DNA of 64,000 nt from CPC320 sp002336405 (GCA_949372595.1 CASIAN010000027.1:29718-93717), one strand, 5' to 3'; numbered from the stretch's first letter, positions 34,909 through 43,907 are shown. The notes: generated from the letters alone by a model not told the origin. Translations and numbers: made by a program.

Positions 34909-36046
34909 AACCCGCATGAATGCCTTGCGGCACCGCCTGGGCAAAGATGGCATAGATGTCGCTGTGATCACTGATGATGATAATATCTATTATCTGACGG
35001 GTTATTACGACTATCTGCATATGGAGTTTGGCAGACCGACAATTTTGATGGTGCATCGCGACGCGCCAAGCGTGTTGATCACCCCCACTATTGATCTCAA
35101 TACTGCCGAGGCCGCCGCGCGCGTTGATCGCATCGCGCCGTGGAACGATGGTATGGGGGCAGAATGGCGCGCAGAATTGCCCGCATTGATAAACATAGCA
35201 AAACGCGTGGCAATCGAACCCGACCACATACCCTCTGTCGTTCGCAGATATATACGTGAGCTGATCAGCCCAGACAGGTTGACCACTGTGACACCGGTTT
35301 TAAATCAAATGCGTATGATCAAATCGTCCGAAGAGCTGCAGCTTGCGCGCCATGCCGGACAGGTCGCGAATGCGATGATGACAGCGGGCCGCGCAGCGAT
35401 TAGCGATGGGGTTCAAGAGTTCGAGGTGGCGATCGCAACGTCTCAGGCAGGCACACGCAAAGCCGCTATGCTGTTAGAGGCGCATTACGACGACACCAAC
35501 ATGTCGCCAAATACGCATTTTCTGCAGATTATGGCGTCTGGTGACGCCATAACGAAAACCCATCACCGCGCCACGACCCGGATTATGCGGCGCGGCGAGC
35601 CGGTGTTTCTGTGTTTTTGCGGCATGACTAATTTTCACCGCTTTAAACTCGGATTTGACCGGACGTTCTGGATTGACGAAATTGCCGACACGTCGCAGGC
35701 CGACGTCTATGCCGTTGCGCTTGCCAGCCAAAACGCGGCACTTTCTGCCTTGCGACCCGGTGTGACGGCCGAAAGTGTGCATGCGGCCTATGCAGACGTC
35801 ATTCAGGGGGCGGGATATGAATACCCGTTTCGCTGTGGGCGGGCGACCGGCTTTAGCTATCTAGAGACGCCGCAGCTTGTGACGGGCGATACCACTATTC
35901 TGCAGCCCGGTATGGTGCTGGCGGTAGACGGCTCTGTCAGCACCAAAAGTTTTCGTGCGCAAATCGGCGACAGTGTTATTATTACGCAAGACGGGTTTGA
36001 GCTTTTAACCGATCACCCAAAGTGCCTAGAACAAATCATAATTTAA
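34901..36046 (+). CDS. M24-family creatinase/ectoine-hydrolase-like protein lacking metal ligands
   Basis: A 381-residue pita-bread-fold protein. The N-terminal creatinase domain has VITDDDNIYYLTGYYDY; the C-terminal domain starts near residue 160 (MIKSSEELQLARHAGQVANA). At all five positions where M24 peptidases bind metal, the expected Asp, Asp, His, Glu and Glu are not seen: FLCFCGMTNFHRFK-LGFDRTF replaces the D-x-D region, GRATGFSYLETP replaces GHG-I-G, VLAVDG replaces the E-P-G site and RAQIGDSVII the last Glu. That is the pattern of creatinase-like C-N hydrolases. The ATG at 34901 overlaps the M20 stop. A role after or before the M20 enzyme in breaking down a compatible solute or N-acylated compound is inferred. 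Confidence 0.8.
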   Translation: MFETRMNALRHRLGKDGIDVAVITDDDNIYYLTGYYDYLHMEFGRPTILMVHRDAPSVLITPTIDLNTAEAAARVDRIAPWNDGMGAEWRAELPALINIAKRVAIEPDHIPSVVRRYIRELISPDRLTTVTPVLNQMRMIKSSEELQLARHAGQVANAMMTAGRAAISDGVQEFEVAIATSQAGTRKAAMLLEAHYDDTNMSPNTHFLQIMASGDAITKTHHRATTRIMRRGEPVFLCFCGMTNFHRFKLGFDRTFWIDEIADTSQADVYAVALASQNAALSALRPGVTAESVHAAYADVIQGAGYEYPFRCGRATGFSYLETPQLVTGDTTILQPGMVLAVDGSVSTKSFRAQIGDSVIITQDGFELLTDHPKCLEQIII

Positions 36047-36675
36047 CAAACGACGCCACACGCGGGCAATTGCAACAAATACGACTTTGTCGATGAGAGC
36101 TAGGCAAACGCATTGCCTGAGCTCCGACCGACCTTGTGATGCCTGCGCGCAGCCTCTCTGCGCGCCCGCCCAAAGCGCAAGAACTGGCTTGCTCCCTACC
36201 CTTTAATAATCCAGCGCCCCCGGTCACCCAGCAGGCAAAGCGCCGTTAACTTGAGAAAACAAAGTGTGGTTTTGGCAAACGGAAATTTCGCTCAATGCAG
36301 AAGTGACCCTGCTTTTTAGGACATCTTGACGGCTTGGGTAGACTGTATCAGAGTGATAGTCATACCGCTTGATGTGTGTATTGGCCTTCAGCAGGCTATA
36401 TCTTATCTGTAATTCTTAAGGTGGTGTGGTGGACACGAGAGCGCAGCCAAATATCAACGACCTTTGTTGTCTAAGTCACATCGGCCTTCTCTTGGTACGG
36501 GGAAAGGGCTTGTTACTTCAGGGGTCACCCCAGCCTTTCGAAAGTGCTATCCTCTCGGGAACACCGGCTGGACTTAAAGTGCAAAACAGCAGTATTTTAA
36601 CCTTTTATCGCGATCATGTCATTGGGGTTAGAAAGACTACAATCAAAATGACTAAAAATATTATGGATAAAATTT
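36047..36675. other. Intergenic, no gene supported
   Basis: About 630 bp. A 91-codon frame at 36426-36701 has no recognised features, no ribosome binding site and overlaps the next gene; it is not called. Inverted-repeat rich sequence near 36110-36180 (GCGCGCAGCC and AGGCTGCGCG-like words) could form a hairpin but no T-run follows. Confidence 0.4.
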
Positions 36676-37134
36676 ATGACCCAAAAATTGATTTACCTTG
36701 ATTGCCCATTTGAAGACGGTGAGCAATGCAAATCCATTGGGGGACAATGGGACCCAAACGCGAAACGGTGGTACGTACGGGTCGGTATGGATCTGGAGAA
36801 ATTTAAGAAATGGCTTCCTCCGCCAGATTACCCAGGTCAAATGGCCAAAATTCTAACGCGTTTAGAAGGATCACCCTCTTTAAAAGTCTTGAAATCGAAA
36901 ATTGAACATTTCGACAACTACCCTGCTGACCTGAAGGTACTGATGTTGAATTGTATCGAATTTTATGAGTTCGGCGACTGTCTTGGATATGTAACCCCGA
37001 ACGATAGCAACAAAAGTGCTTCGACGCATATTGAAGACTTTTTTGTCGATGCTTCTACAGACCTCGAAGCGGCAATTGATAAGCTCCACCAAAAGATTAT
37101 CGCTATTTTGAAGGCGAAAGTGTCAAAGTTATAA
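36676..37134 (+). CDS. DUF5710-domain protein
   Basis: A 152-residue protein. The N-terminal 45 residues (YLDCPFEDGEQCKSIGGQWD, then PNAKRWYVRVGMDLEKFKKW) match the DUF5710 pattern L-x-V-P-[FY]-x-E-K-x-x-A-K-x-x-G-A-x-W-D-x-x-x-K-x-W-Y. This small domain is common in plasmid, relaxase and DNA-repair proteins. The rest is helical and unrecognised. No strong ribosome binding site precedes ATG 36676. It borders the IS-rich island and may be a mobile-DNA passenger. Confidence 0.65.
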   Translation: MTQKLIYLDCPFEDGEQCKSIGGQWDPNAKRWYVRVGMDLEKFKKWLPPPDYPGQMAKILTRLEGSPSLKVLKSKIEHFDNYPADLKVLMLNCIEFYEFGDCLGYVTPNDSNKSASTHIEDFFVDASTDLEAAIDKLHQKIIAILKAKVSKL

Positions 37135-37581
37135 TAGCGAAGAAAATATTCCCCAGTTTCTGGCGTGCGTATTTTAGCAGGTGTGCCTCCAGTGTCTTTA
37201 CTGTAACAATCTCGTTAATGTCCTGTGCGCTGCGGCGCAGCTTCTTGACATAACGCTGCCCGCTACGTGTCATGAGAATGTCACTCAGTATCGGGATGAA
37301 AACGCCCGCGAGTTTTGGATACAAGTTCAACAAGCACTTGCACCCGTAAAACACCGAGCGCGTGCAAGTACACGACTTTATACTTGGCAAATACTTGTGC
37401 ACTGAGACATCTGCGCCCTCATCGCAATAGATGCGATACCAATGCCCTTTTCGCGAGTCTGACTGGTTTTGACAGAACCCGGTAACCTTGATCAGCAATA
37501 TTGCGCATCGGCCCTGACCTGCCCCCCAAAACTTCCCTCATTTCAATGTAGAGTTTGTTCATCGTTCGAGGGAACAAACAA
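37135..37581. other. Gap at left edge of the IS island
   Basis: About 450 bp. Open frames on both strands lack family features. No target duplication was found marking the edge of the IS3 remnant that follows. Confidence 0.4.
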
Positions 37582-38425
37582 ATGCGACACAGGCGCTTTC
37601 CCAAAGCCCAAATAATCGGGATGATCAAAGAACAGGAAACTGGAATGCCGACGGCTGAGGTGTGTCGCACACATGGCCTGAACCCCGCGTTGTTCTACAA
37701 GTTCAAAGCCAAATACGGTGGCATGAACGTGTCCGACACCCACCGCCGCAAATTACTGGAAGATGAGACCGCAAAACTGACGCCTCTCTTGGCAGACACC
37801 ATGTTGGATAATGTTGTCCTGAAAGATTTGCTGGGAAAGACCTGACGACACCGAATGCGCCACAGGCCGCAGCACGCACGGCGATGCGGGATCACGACAT
37901 CTCGCAACGCCGGGCGTGCAGGTTTGTTTGTGTCGATCCCAAGGCCGTCCGGCGCGACAAACCGCCGGACAATCCAGAAGTTCGCGAACAGATGAAGGCG
38001 ATTGGCGCTGTGCGGCGTCGGTTCGGTCACCTCAGGATCGGCGTGCTGTTGCAACCCAAAGGCATGATCATGGATCCCAAGAAACTGTAGGATCCACACC
38101 GAGGAAAAGCTGGGCGTCAGACGGCGAAGAGGTCGCAAGCGTGCGCGTGGATCACGAACACCGATGCCGGTGGCTTTGCGCCCTAGCGGGCGCTGGTCGT
38201 TGGCTTTTGTGTCAAACACGTTCGGCGCATCACGCAAGTTCTGCAAGGTGGCCGTCAATGATGATTGTTGCCGCAAGAACATGTGTTTACTGGCCGATAC
38301 AAGGGATCTCAGGTGCGAGGGTGGCACGGGCGTTGGATGCGCATGTGCGTGTCTGTGGCAAACACAGCTGCGGTGTCAGGGACAACGTCCTATGCGCGGA
38401 ATTATTGGCTGATTTGGCATCAGGT
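37582..38425 (+). pseudogene. Remnant of an IS3-family element (OrfA plus broken OrfB)
   Basis: An intact-looking OrfA (37582-37845, 87 residues) starts MRHRRFPKAQIIGMIKEQET with an HTH_8/Tnp_1 pattern (EVCRTHGLNPALFYKFKAKY). OrfB follows in pieces: MRDHDISQRRACRFVCVDPK, then VREQMKAIGAVRRRFGHLRI, a stop at about 38089, then MPVALRPSGRWSLAFVSNTF and FGASRKFCKVAVNDDC in another frame. Sequence fades into an IS110 end near 38425, where the catalytic Asp/Glu region is missing. Multiple frameshifts make it non-functional. Confidence 0.8.
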
Positions 38426-38549
38426 CCTTGTCGCATCGCGGCGTCTCAACACGTTCAAAGCATGGCTTAAAGCGTCTCGCGTGAACTTTGAATCGACGGG
38501 ATTCTCATTGGCTTGATTTTGTGATTCACTCTTATCGGGGGGATTGATC

Positions 38550-38936
38550 ATGCCAGCAGCATTACCGATGGCGCTTCGTGCGCGTTTTCAGGACTACATT
38601 ACGGAAGGTTTGAGCGGCCGCGCAGCGGCGTCGCGTTTGAAGGTTTCAGCAGCCACTGGTGTTCGCTGGCTTCGAAAGATTCGCGAGCGAGGGGAAATCG
38701 CGCCTGAAGCGCAAGGACGCCCCAAAGGGCATGGTAAGCTCGCACCCCATCGCGCACTTTTGGAAGAGTTGGTTGCGCAGGATGGTGATATTACGTTGCC
38801 AGAATTGGCCGGAGCCCTGGAGGCTGCAACAGGTGTTGTTGCGCATTCGGCATCCATCGGCCGGTTTCTGAACAAGCTTGGATACACGTATAAAAAAAGT
38901 CGCTGGTTGCCACCGAGCGACTGCGCGCCCGTGTGA
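38550..38936 (+). CDS. IS630 transposase, N-terminal frame
   Basis: 129 residues from ATG 38550, preceded by a GGGGGGA ribosome binding site. It has a helix-turn-helix region (LSGRAAASRLKVSAATGVRW) and a second winged part (HSASIGRFLNKLGYTYKK). The frame ends shortly after a run of seven A (38892-38898). Slipping back one base there (or one extra A in the transcript) joins it to the catalytic frame, giving KKS-LVATERLRARVKKRR. The two-frame layout looks like deliberate frameshift expression rather than decay. Confidence 0.8.
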   Translation: MPAALPMALRARFQDYITEGLSGRAAASRLKVSAATGVRWLRKIRERGEIAPEAQGRPKGHGKLAPHRALLEELVAQDGDITLPELAGALEAATGVVAHSASIGRFLNKLGYTYKKSRWLPPSDCAPV

Positions 38937-39508
38937 AGAAGCGACGTGGAAACTGGTTCAAACACCATCTTCCAGCCATGCGAAAGCATCCTGATCGGCT
39001 CGTCTTTATTGATGAGACCTCCGTGAAAACCAACCTGACCCGCCAATACGGGCGCAGTTTATGCGGAAAACGCTTGGAAATGGATGCACCATTCGGGGCT
39101 TGGGGAACACAGACGTTCATTGCTGGCTTGAAGCACGATAATCTAATCGCGCCGTGGGTCATCAAGGGAGCAATGGATGGTGAGGCCTTTGAAGCCTATG
39201 TCCGCAACGTCCTTGCACCGGAACTACAGCCCGGCACCGTCGTCATTTGCGACAACCTGGCCACCCATTACAATCAGGCTGCGGCTGCAACTTTGCGCGA
39301 AGTTGGGTGCTGGTTCCTTTATCTGCCGCCATATTCGCCAGACCTCAATCCTATCGAAATGGCATTCTCAAAACTCAAAGCACACCTGCGCAGAATTGGG
39401 GCAAGAACATTCGACCAGATGTTCGACGCACTTACCGAAATCTGCGATCTCTTCACTCCTGACGAATGTTGGAACTTCTTCTGCGAGGCAGGATATGGAT
39501 CAAGTTAA
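38933..39508 (+). CDS. IS630 transposase, catalytic DDE frame
   Basis: 191 residues containing the whole DDE domain. The first Asp is in LVFIDETSVKTN, the second in VVICDNLATHYN and the Glu in PDLNPIEMAFSKLK. It overlaps the upstream frame by 4 bp in the -1 phase. All catalytic residues are intact, so the element may still be active. Confidence 0.85.
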   Translation: MKKRRGNWFKHHLPAMRKHPDRLVFIDETSVKTNLTRQYGRSLCGKRLEMDAPFGAWGTQTFIAGLKHDNLIAPWVIKGAMDGEAFEAYVRNVLAPELQPGTVVICDNLATHYNQAAAATLREVGCWFLYLPPYSPDLNPIEMAFSKLKAHLRRIGARTFDQMFDALTEICDLFTPDECWNFFCEAGYGSS

Positions 39509-39523
39509 AAGCGAGACGCTTTA

Positions 39524-40145
39524 GGACGGCTTTTTGGTCAACGACCGTCTCTCCCATCACAAACACAGAGTAGGCTTTTGCGGCTCTCACCGGCCTTAAG
39601 ACGAGATCATCGGGTCACCGAACCCAGAAGGCCTAAACAGTATCTACGAGGTCAGCTAACTGCCGCTACGGCCCTTACAGAGAAAGGTCCTTCTGCTGCC
39701 GATCACCCCGCAAAGAAGGGGCAGGTCAGGTTCGCCATGTTTAATGATCCCGTGAACAGTACAGGCCATCTTGGCGGCGATTGGGCTATACGCTTTGCGG
39801 CGCAAATGTTTGTTGTGGCGGTCTTTGGCGATGGAGCGCTCGAACGTGTCTCGAAAGCTGTTGGTCCGCTGCACAATGGCGACCTGGCCTGCCATCCAGA
39901 GGGTGCAGTGCAGTTGGGCATTCGCATATTTTGACCGCTTGGTTCGGCCATGGAATGTGCCTGATTGGATCGTCGCGAGGTCCATCCCGCAAAACTTGAG
40001 GAACTGCCGGTGATGGCCAAAGCGGCGTAGCTCACCCGCGTCGGCCAAGATGGTCAGGGTAGTGATCAGACCTATCCCAGGGACCGATGTCAATCGTTGA
40101 TAGTCAGGAAGGTCTTTGACAAGCGCCACGGCACGATCCTCAATC
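39524..40145 (-). pseudogene. Truncated IS110-family element, transposase C-terminal part
   Basis: The reverse-strand frame at 39656-40129 encodes the transposase IS116/IS110/IS902 domain (PDYQRLTSVPGIGLITTLTI, KFCGMDLATIQSGTFHGRTK). The non-coding end follows down to 39524 and, beyond the IS630 insertion, to about 38430. The N-terminal RuvC-like catalytic half is missing, cut off by the IS3 element that begins at 40146. The longer copy is at 56890-58505. Confidence 0.8.
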
Positions 40146-40208
40146 TGGACCTATCGCGGTTTGATGCCGCTTCTTTGATAGCATTTACTGTAACAAAGGA
40201 GACTGACT

Positions 40209-40484
40209 ATGGGACTGAAACGGACGGACGAATTCCGCCAAGATGCAGTGCGGATTGCACTGACCAGCGGGCTGACGCGGAAACAGGTGGCTGATGATCT
40301 AGGTGTTGGGATGTCAACGCTGAACAAGTGGATCACCGCACATCGAGACACTGACATGATATCGAAAGAGGATTTAAGCCTCGCCTAAGAGAATGACCAG
40401 CTTCGACGTAAGAACCGCATTCTCAAGGAGGAAAGGGAAGTGTTAAAAAAGGCCACGGTGTTCTTTGCGAGCCAAAAGCCGTGA
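40209..40484 (+). pseudogene. IS3 OrfA with an in-frame nonsense codon
   Basis: It starts MGLKRTDEFRQDAVRIALTS with the Tnp_1 helix-turn-helix (LTRKQVADDLGVGMSTLNKW). A TAA stop follows LSLA at about 40386-40388. The same frame continues with ENDQLRRKNRILKEEREVLK, the expected leucine-zipper part, to the TGA at 40482-40484. A Glu codon (GAA) at the stop would restore the family consensus. A TTAAAAAAGG run near the end is the likely frameshift site to OrfB. Confidence 0.75.
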
Positions 40485-41338
40485 GGTTTAAGTTTATCGA
40501 AGAACACCGATCTGCATTTTCCATTGAACTGATGTGCCGGGTCATGGCTGTCAGTCCGCGCGGGTTGCGGGCGTACCGCAGCCGACCTGCCAGCCGCAGA
40601 CAGCGGTCTGATCTGGTCACGCTGGCACATATCAAAGAACAGTCACGTCTCAGCTTAGGACGCTATGGTCGGCCACGGATGACGGGAGAGCTGAAGGAGA
40701 TCTGCTTGGATGTCGGGCACCGCCGTGTAGGCCGGTTGATGCGTCAAAACGGCATATCGGTCGTATGGACCCGCAAACACAAGGTCACGACGGATAGCGA
40801 CCACAAGTTCAACATCGCGCCGAACTTGCTGGATCGGGACTTCGCGGCTGAACAGCCTAATCAGAAATGGGCAGGCGACATCAGCTACGTATGGACGCGC
40901 GAAGGCTGGTTGTATCTGGCCGTGATCCTGAATCTGCACTCCCAGCGCGTTATCGGTTGGGCAGTTAGCAATCGAATGAAACGCGATCTTGCGATCGGGG
41001 CGCTGAACATGGCTATCGCGTTCAGATCTCCGCCTAAAGGCTGCATCCATCACACAGATCGCGGGTCGCAATATTGTTCGCATGACTATCAGAAAATTCT
41101 GCGCCAACATGGGTTCAAGGTGTCGATGTCTGGGAAGGGAAATTGCTACGACAATGCAGCAGTCGAGACCTTCTTTAAGACCATCAAAGCTGAACTGATC
41201 TGGCGGCAGTCATGGGAAACGCAGCGGCAGGCTGAGATGGCGATCTTCGAATACATAAACGGGTTCTATAACCCGCGACGCCGACACTCAGCACTGGGCT
41301 GGAAAAGCCCGGTCGCTTTCGAACAAAAGGTAACTTAA
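40481..41338 (+). CDS. IS3 transposase OrfB
   Basis: 285 residues with an intact integrase core. The DDE residues are in WAGDISYVWT, HHTDRGSQYCSHDY and AAVETFFKTIKAEL. The HTH_21 region lies in the first 100 residues (YGRPRMTGELKEICLDVGHR). It is normally made as an OrfAB fusion by frameshifting, so the nonsense codon in OrfA should silence the element unless OrfB is made alone from GTG 40481. Confidence 0.85.
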   Translation: MRFKFIEEHRSAFSIELMCRVMAVSPRGLRAYRSRPASRRQRSDLVTLAHIKEQSRLSLGRYGRPRMTGELKEICLDVGHRRVGRLMRQNGISVVWTRKHKVTTDSDHKFNIAPNLLDRDFAAEQPNQKWAGDISYVWTREGWLYLAVILNLHSQRVIGWAVSNRMKRDLAIGALNMAIAFRSPPKGCIHHTDRGSQYCSHDYQKILRQHGFKVSMSGKGNCYDNAAVETFFKTIKAELIWRQSWETQRQAEMAIFEYINGFYNPRRRHSALGWKSPVAFEQKVT

Positions 41339-41376
41339 ACGAGCACTTGGGGCGGCACTAAAGCGCGATAGGTCCA

Positions 41377-41951
41377 ACATGAGCATCAACGGTATGACAC
41401 CCGCCATAAACCTAAACACAGCAACGTAAATTCAACCGCTTGACCGCATTAAAAATGAAGGGATGACCGATGAGCATTTTGAGGGCTTGGTAGCCGTAAC
41501 ATTTGCACAAGCCTAAGCCTCTAAATATGAAATCCAACCCGACAACTCTCGCTGTGAGCGAGAAAGATTTGTGGAACAGATCACAGGCTATTTGATTATC
41601 TATGGAAAAGATCAATCCGTCAGATAAGGCTGGTGTTTTACTAGGTAAGAGAAGCGGTTTTTGGCCTCCAATCCGTCTAAATGTTTTCATAAATTGACTA
41701 TTTTTCAACTTAAACACCATAAAATTCTCTGACATAAATTTACATCCCACTTTAGAATGGCTTTTTAAGTTGAAAAATATGTTTTTTCTTTCGGCGAAAT
41801 TCTTAATAGACTTGAAATTGAGTTTCAAAAACGTCCTAGAGGTAGAAACAGAAAAAATCGCTTCAACAAATATTCGCTCGCGGTTACAAGTCAAAAAAAT
41901 TCTTTGGGTGTATCAAAATAATCCTCAGAAATTAACTTGGAGGTAGTAAAA
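41377..41951. other. A+T-rich gap, no gene supported
   Basis: About 575 bp. A 160-codon reverse frame (41412-41894) has no recognised domain, poor codon pattern and no ribosome binding site. The right end contains the GGAGG site of the next gene at 41939-41943. Confidence 0.4.
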
Positions 41952-42437
41952 ATGAAAAACGAAGAGGAGACCACCTCACCTCTGACACCAAATGAAAACC
42001 GGCAAACCATTGCCAAAATGGCCACTGCGATCGATAGAGAAGTTGCGGAGGGTATCCCTCTTTCTCCAGTCGATGAGCGAATTTTAGCAATGCGGGAGCG
42101 TCTGATAGAAGATGTAATCCTCACCACTGAAACTGATCCTAAGCTTTGCATAACAAAGCGTATAGAGATACTGACAGCCCAGAGTGTTTTTGAGATTTCA
42201 AATTTCAAAGACTTAACCGCTGGCGCCTTTAAGCCATTGAAAGGTAATGCAAATAAACTGGACAAACAGCTTGAAGAGTTACGCGCCGAGTGTTTGCGCG
42301 GGCTAAAGCGCAAAGCATTTGACGTTGGTGCAAATGCTGTGGTTGGAGTTGACCTGGACTTGTCCACCATTTCTATCGGTCAGATTAGTATGATGATGAT
42401 GATGGCCTCAGGGACTTCGGTACTCATAGAATACTAA
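41952..42437 (+). CDS. YbjQ/UPF0145-like protein
   Basis: 161 residues from ATG 41952, with GGAGG eight bases upstream. The C-terminal half carries the YbjQ-type pattern: ELRAECLRGLKRKAFDVGAN, then AVVGVDLDLSTI and MMMMMASGTSVLI, where family members read A-x-x-x-G-A-N-A-V-V-G and a final A-x-G-T-A. The first 60 residues are hydrophilic and unique. YbjQ-like proteins form small pentameric assemblies of unclear function. It sits as an isolated cargo-like gene between IS remnants. Confidence 0.65.
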   Translation: MKNEEETTSPLTPNENRQTIAKMATAIDREVAEGIPLSPVDERILAMRERLIEDVILTTETDPKLCITKRIEILTAQSVFEISNFKDLTAGAFKPLKGNANKLDKQLEELRAECLRGLKRKAFDVGANAVVGVDLDLSTISIGQISMMMMMASGTSVLIEY

Positions 42438-42689
42438 ACAGCGAGGTACTAAGCGCGCATCTGTTTTTTACCCAACCAGACATAACCGGCAAATTTCACT
42501 GGCATCCCTAGAGGCACGATAAGCAGGATGTTTACGGCAAACATATACGAGTATTGTCAAAGTCCTGTCAGTCGCATGGATATGTCTTTATCCAAGTTGT
42601 CCGCGCCAAGGTGCCTTAGTGCGATTATATCACAGACGACGCTGTTAGAGGTGGCTTCGGGATTTTAGACCATGGTTAAGGCAGATTGA

Positions 42690-43696
42690 CTGATTAGAAA
42701 GACAATCTGACATCACGAAAAAAAAGAACTATTCCCTTGAGGTTAAGGCGCGTGTTGCGGGTGATGCGATCCGCAAAAAGCTGACGCTGGCTGCGCTATC
42801 CAAGAAGTCCGGGGTACAATCGGGCCAGATCAGCCCATGAAAGCGTGCGGCACCTGATAATATGGCATCTGTGTCTGGACGTTGGGGGTCTGGACGTCGG
42901 GGTTCAGGCGTCGGGGTTCAGGCGTCGGGGCAGCGATCCTTGGGCCTGCGGTGAGCACAGCTGAGATTGAGACGCTGCATCCCAAGTTCGGACAGCTTGT
43001 TGTGGAGTGGGATTTTTGAGCCGATGCCTCGGCTCAACGGCTCAACGGTTCGCTACGCGCGGCAAAAATGGTGCGCAAGGATCATAAGCTGGGTATCAGG
43101 CGTCAATACCCGCTGCTGACGATGGCACAGCTCTAAGCTGTATTACCAGCCAAAGGGCGAGAGTTTGCAGAACCTGCGGTTTCTGGGGGGCATAGAAAAG
43201 CCGTTCGTGGAAACGCCGTGATACGGGTCGCATCAAACGGCGCAATACCTGCAACGCAACGACCACAAGAACGGTCGCCATCGCGCGCCGTCTTATACGG
43301 GGCATGAGGTCGGTTCCGATCTTCTACCAACCAAACACGCGCAATAAGCACCCACAGCACAAGGTCGGGCCCGACCTCGTGAGGACCGTGGCGATCGATC
43401 GGCCAAGTCGGATCTGGTGTGCGGATATGACCTATATCCCAACGCGGCGCGGATTTCTGTACCTTGCCGCGCTCGTGGACTGGTACTCTCGCAAAGGTCT
43501 GGGCTGGCAGTTGTCCAACGCTAGGGATGCGGAGGCTTGCGCTGAGGCGCTGAAGAAGGCCCTCGCAAAAACGCGCCACACCGGAGATATTCACCACGGA
43601 TCAGGGCAGCCGGTTCACCAGTGGCGATTGGATCGACGTGTTGACGGACCCAAAGGTCAAGATCAGCATGGGCGGCAAGGGCCGTTGGATCGATAA
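42690..43696 (+). pseudogene. Second IS3-family remnant carrying internal tandem repeats
   Basis: A degraded OrfA is readable from about 42718 (YSLEVKARVAGDAIRKKLTL, AALSKKSGVQSGQIS). An OrfB piece is at 43304-43640 (RPSRIWCADMTYIPTRRGFL, YLAALVDWYSRKGLGWQLSN). The final catalytic segment is scrambled by frameshifts and runs into the 15-bp tandem repeat at 43689. Both halves are broken several times. Confidence 0.75.
42873..42930. repeat. Tandem repeat, 14-15 bp unit, about four copies
   Basis: Two units of the form GTCTGGACGTYGGGG are followed by two of TTCAGGCGTCGGGG. It lies inside the IS3 remnant. Confidence 0.75.
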
Positions 43697-43778
43697 CCGC
43701 GGGATCGATACCCACAGGGTTGGTAACCACAGCGGCAACCACAGGATCGGCAACCGCAGGATTGGCAACCGCAGGGTC
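43689..43778. repeat. Tandem repeat, 15-bp unit, about six copies
   Basis: Degenerate 15-bp units run from ATCGATAACCGCGGG to GGCAACCGCAGGRTY. Read in reverse they encode a VADPAV-like pentapeptide repeat within an open frame (43521-43907). It follows the broken end of an IS3 OrfB. Confidence 0.75.
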
Positions 43779-43907
43779 TAGCGACACTGGCGATCCCTCA
43801 AAGACGCATGCGTCTGTCTGCATAAAGTGAGAAGGGCTCAGAAGCGAAGGGTCGGCATCCAAACATGGCGGGCCAGTTACCGCGCCGAGCGCCCGCACGC
43901 GACCCAC

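Larger units (their letters stand above)
38470..39521 (+). mobile_element. Complete IS630-family insertion sequence with TA duplication
   Basis: A 1052-bp element. Perfect 11-bp terminal inverted repeats AAGCGTCTCGC (38470-38480) and GCGAGACGCTT (39511-39521) are flanked by TA at 38468-38469 and 39522-39523. It interrupts a sequence (CATGGCTTA, then GGACGGC) whose uninterrupted version is found at about 56920-56945 (CATGGCTTAGGTCGGC), which proves the ends. It carries a two-frame transposase. Confidence 0.9.
40146..41376 (+). mobile_element. IS3-family insertion sequence
   Basis: A 1231-bp element. Terminal inverted repeats start TGGACCTATCGCGGTTTGAT on the left; the right end, read in reverse, starts TGGACCTATCGCGCTTTAGT. 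The flanks show no clear target duplication (AATC left, ACAT right) and the right flank is not IS110 sequence, so a deletion after insertion is likely. It holds OrfA and OrfB. Confidence 0.85.

Noticed and set aside
36426..36701. 91-codon frame before the DUF5710 gene
   Set aside because: No ribosome binding site or domain; overlaps the better supported gene.
38594..39165. Reverse frames opposite the IS630 transposase
   Set aside because: Antisense to a DDE transposase with intact catalytic residues.
41412..41894. 160-codon reverse open frame
   Set aside because: Compositionally unlike neighbouring genes, no start signal, no recognisable domain.
42873..43778. Possible CRISPR-like repeats
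   Set aside because: Units are 14-15 bp and adjacent without spacers; no cas genes are present.
43521..43907. Reverse frame encoding a VADPAV-like repeat protein
   Set aside because: The repeat peptide is the translation of a 15-bp tandem repeat in an IS remnant and the rest is antisense to OrfB.
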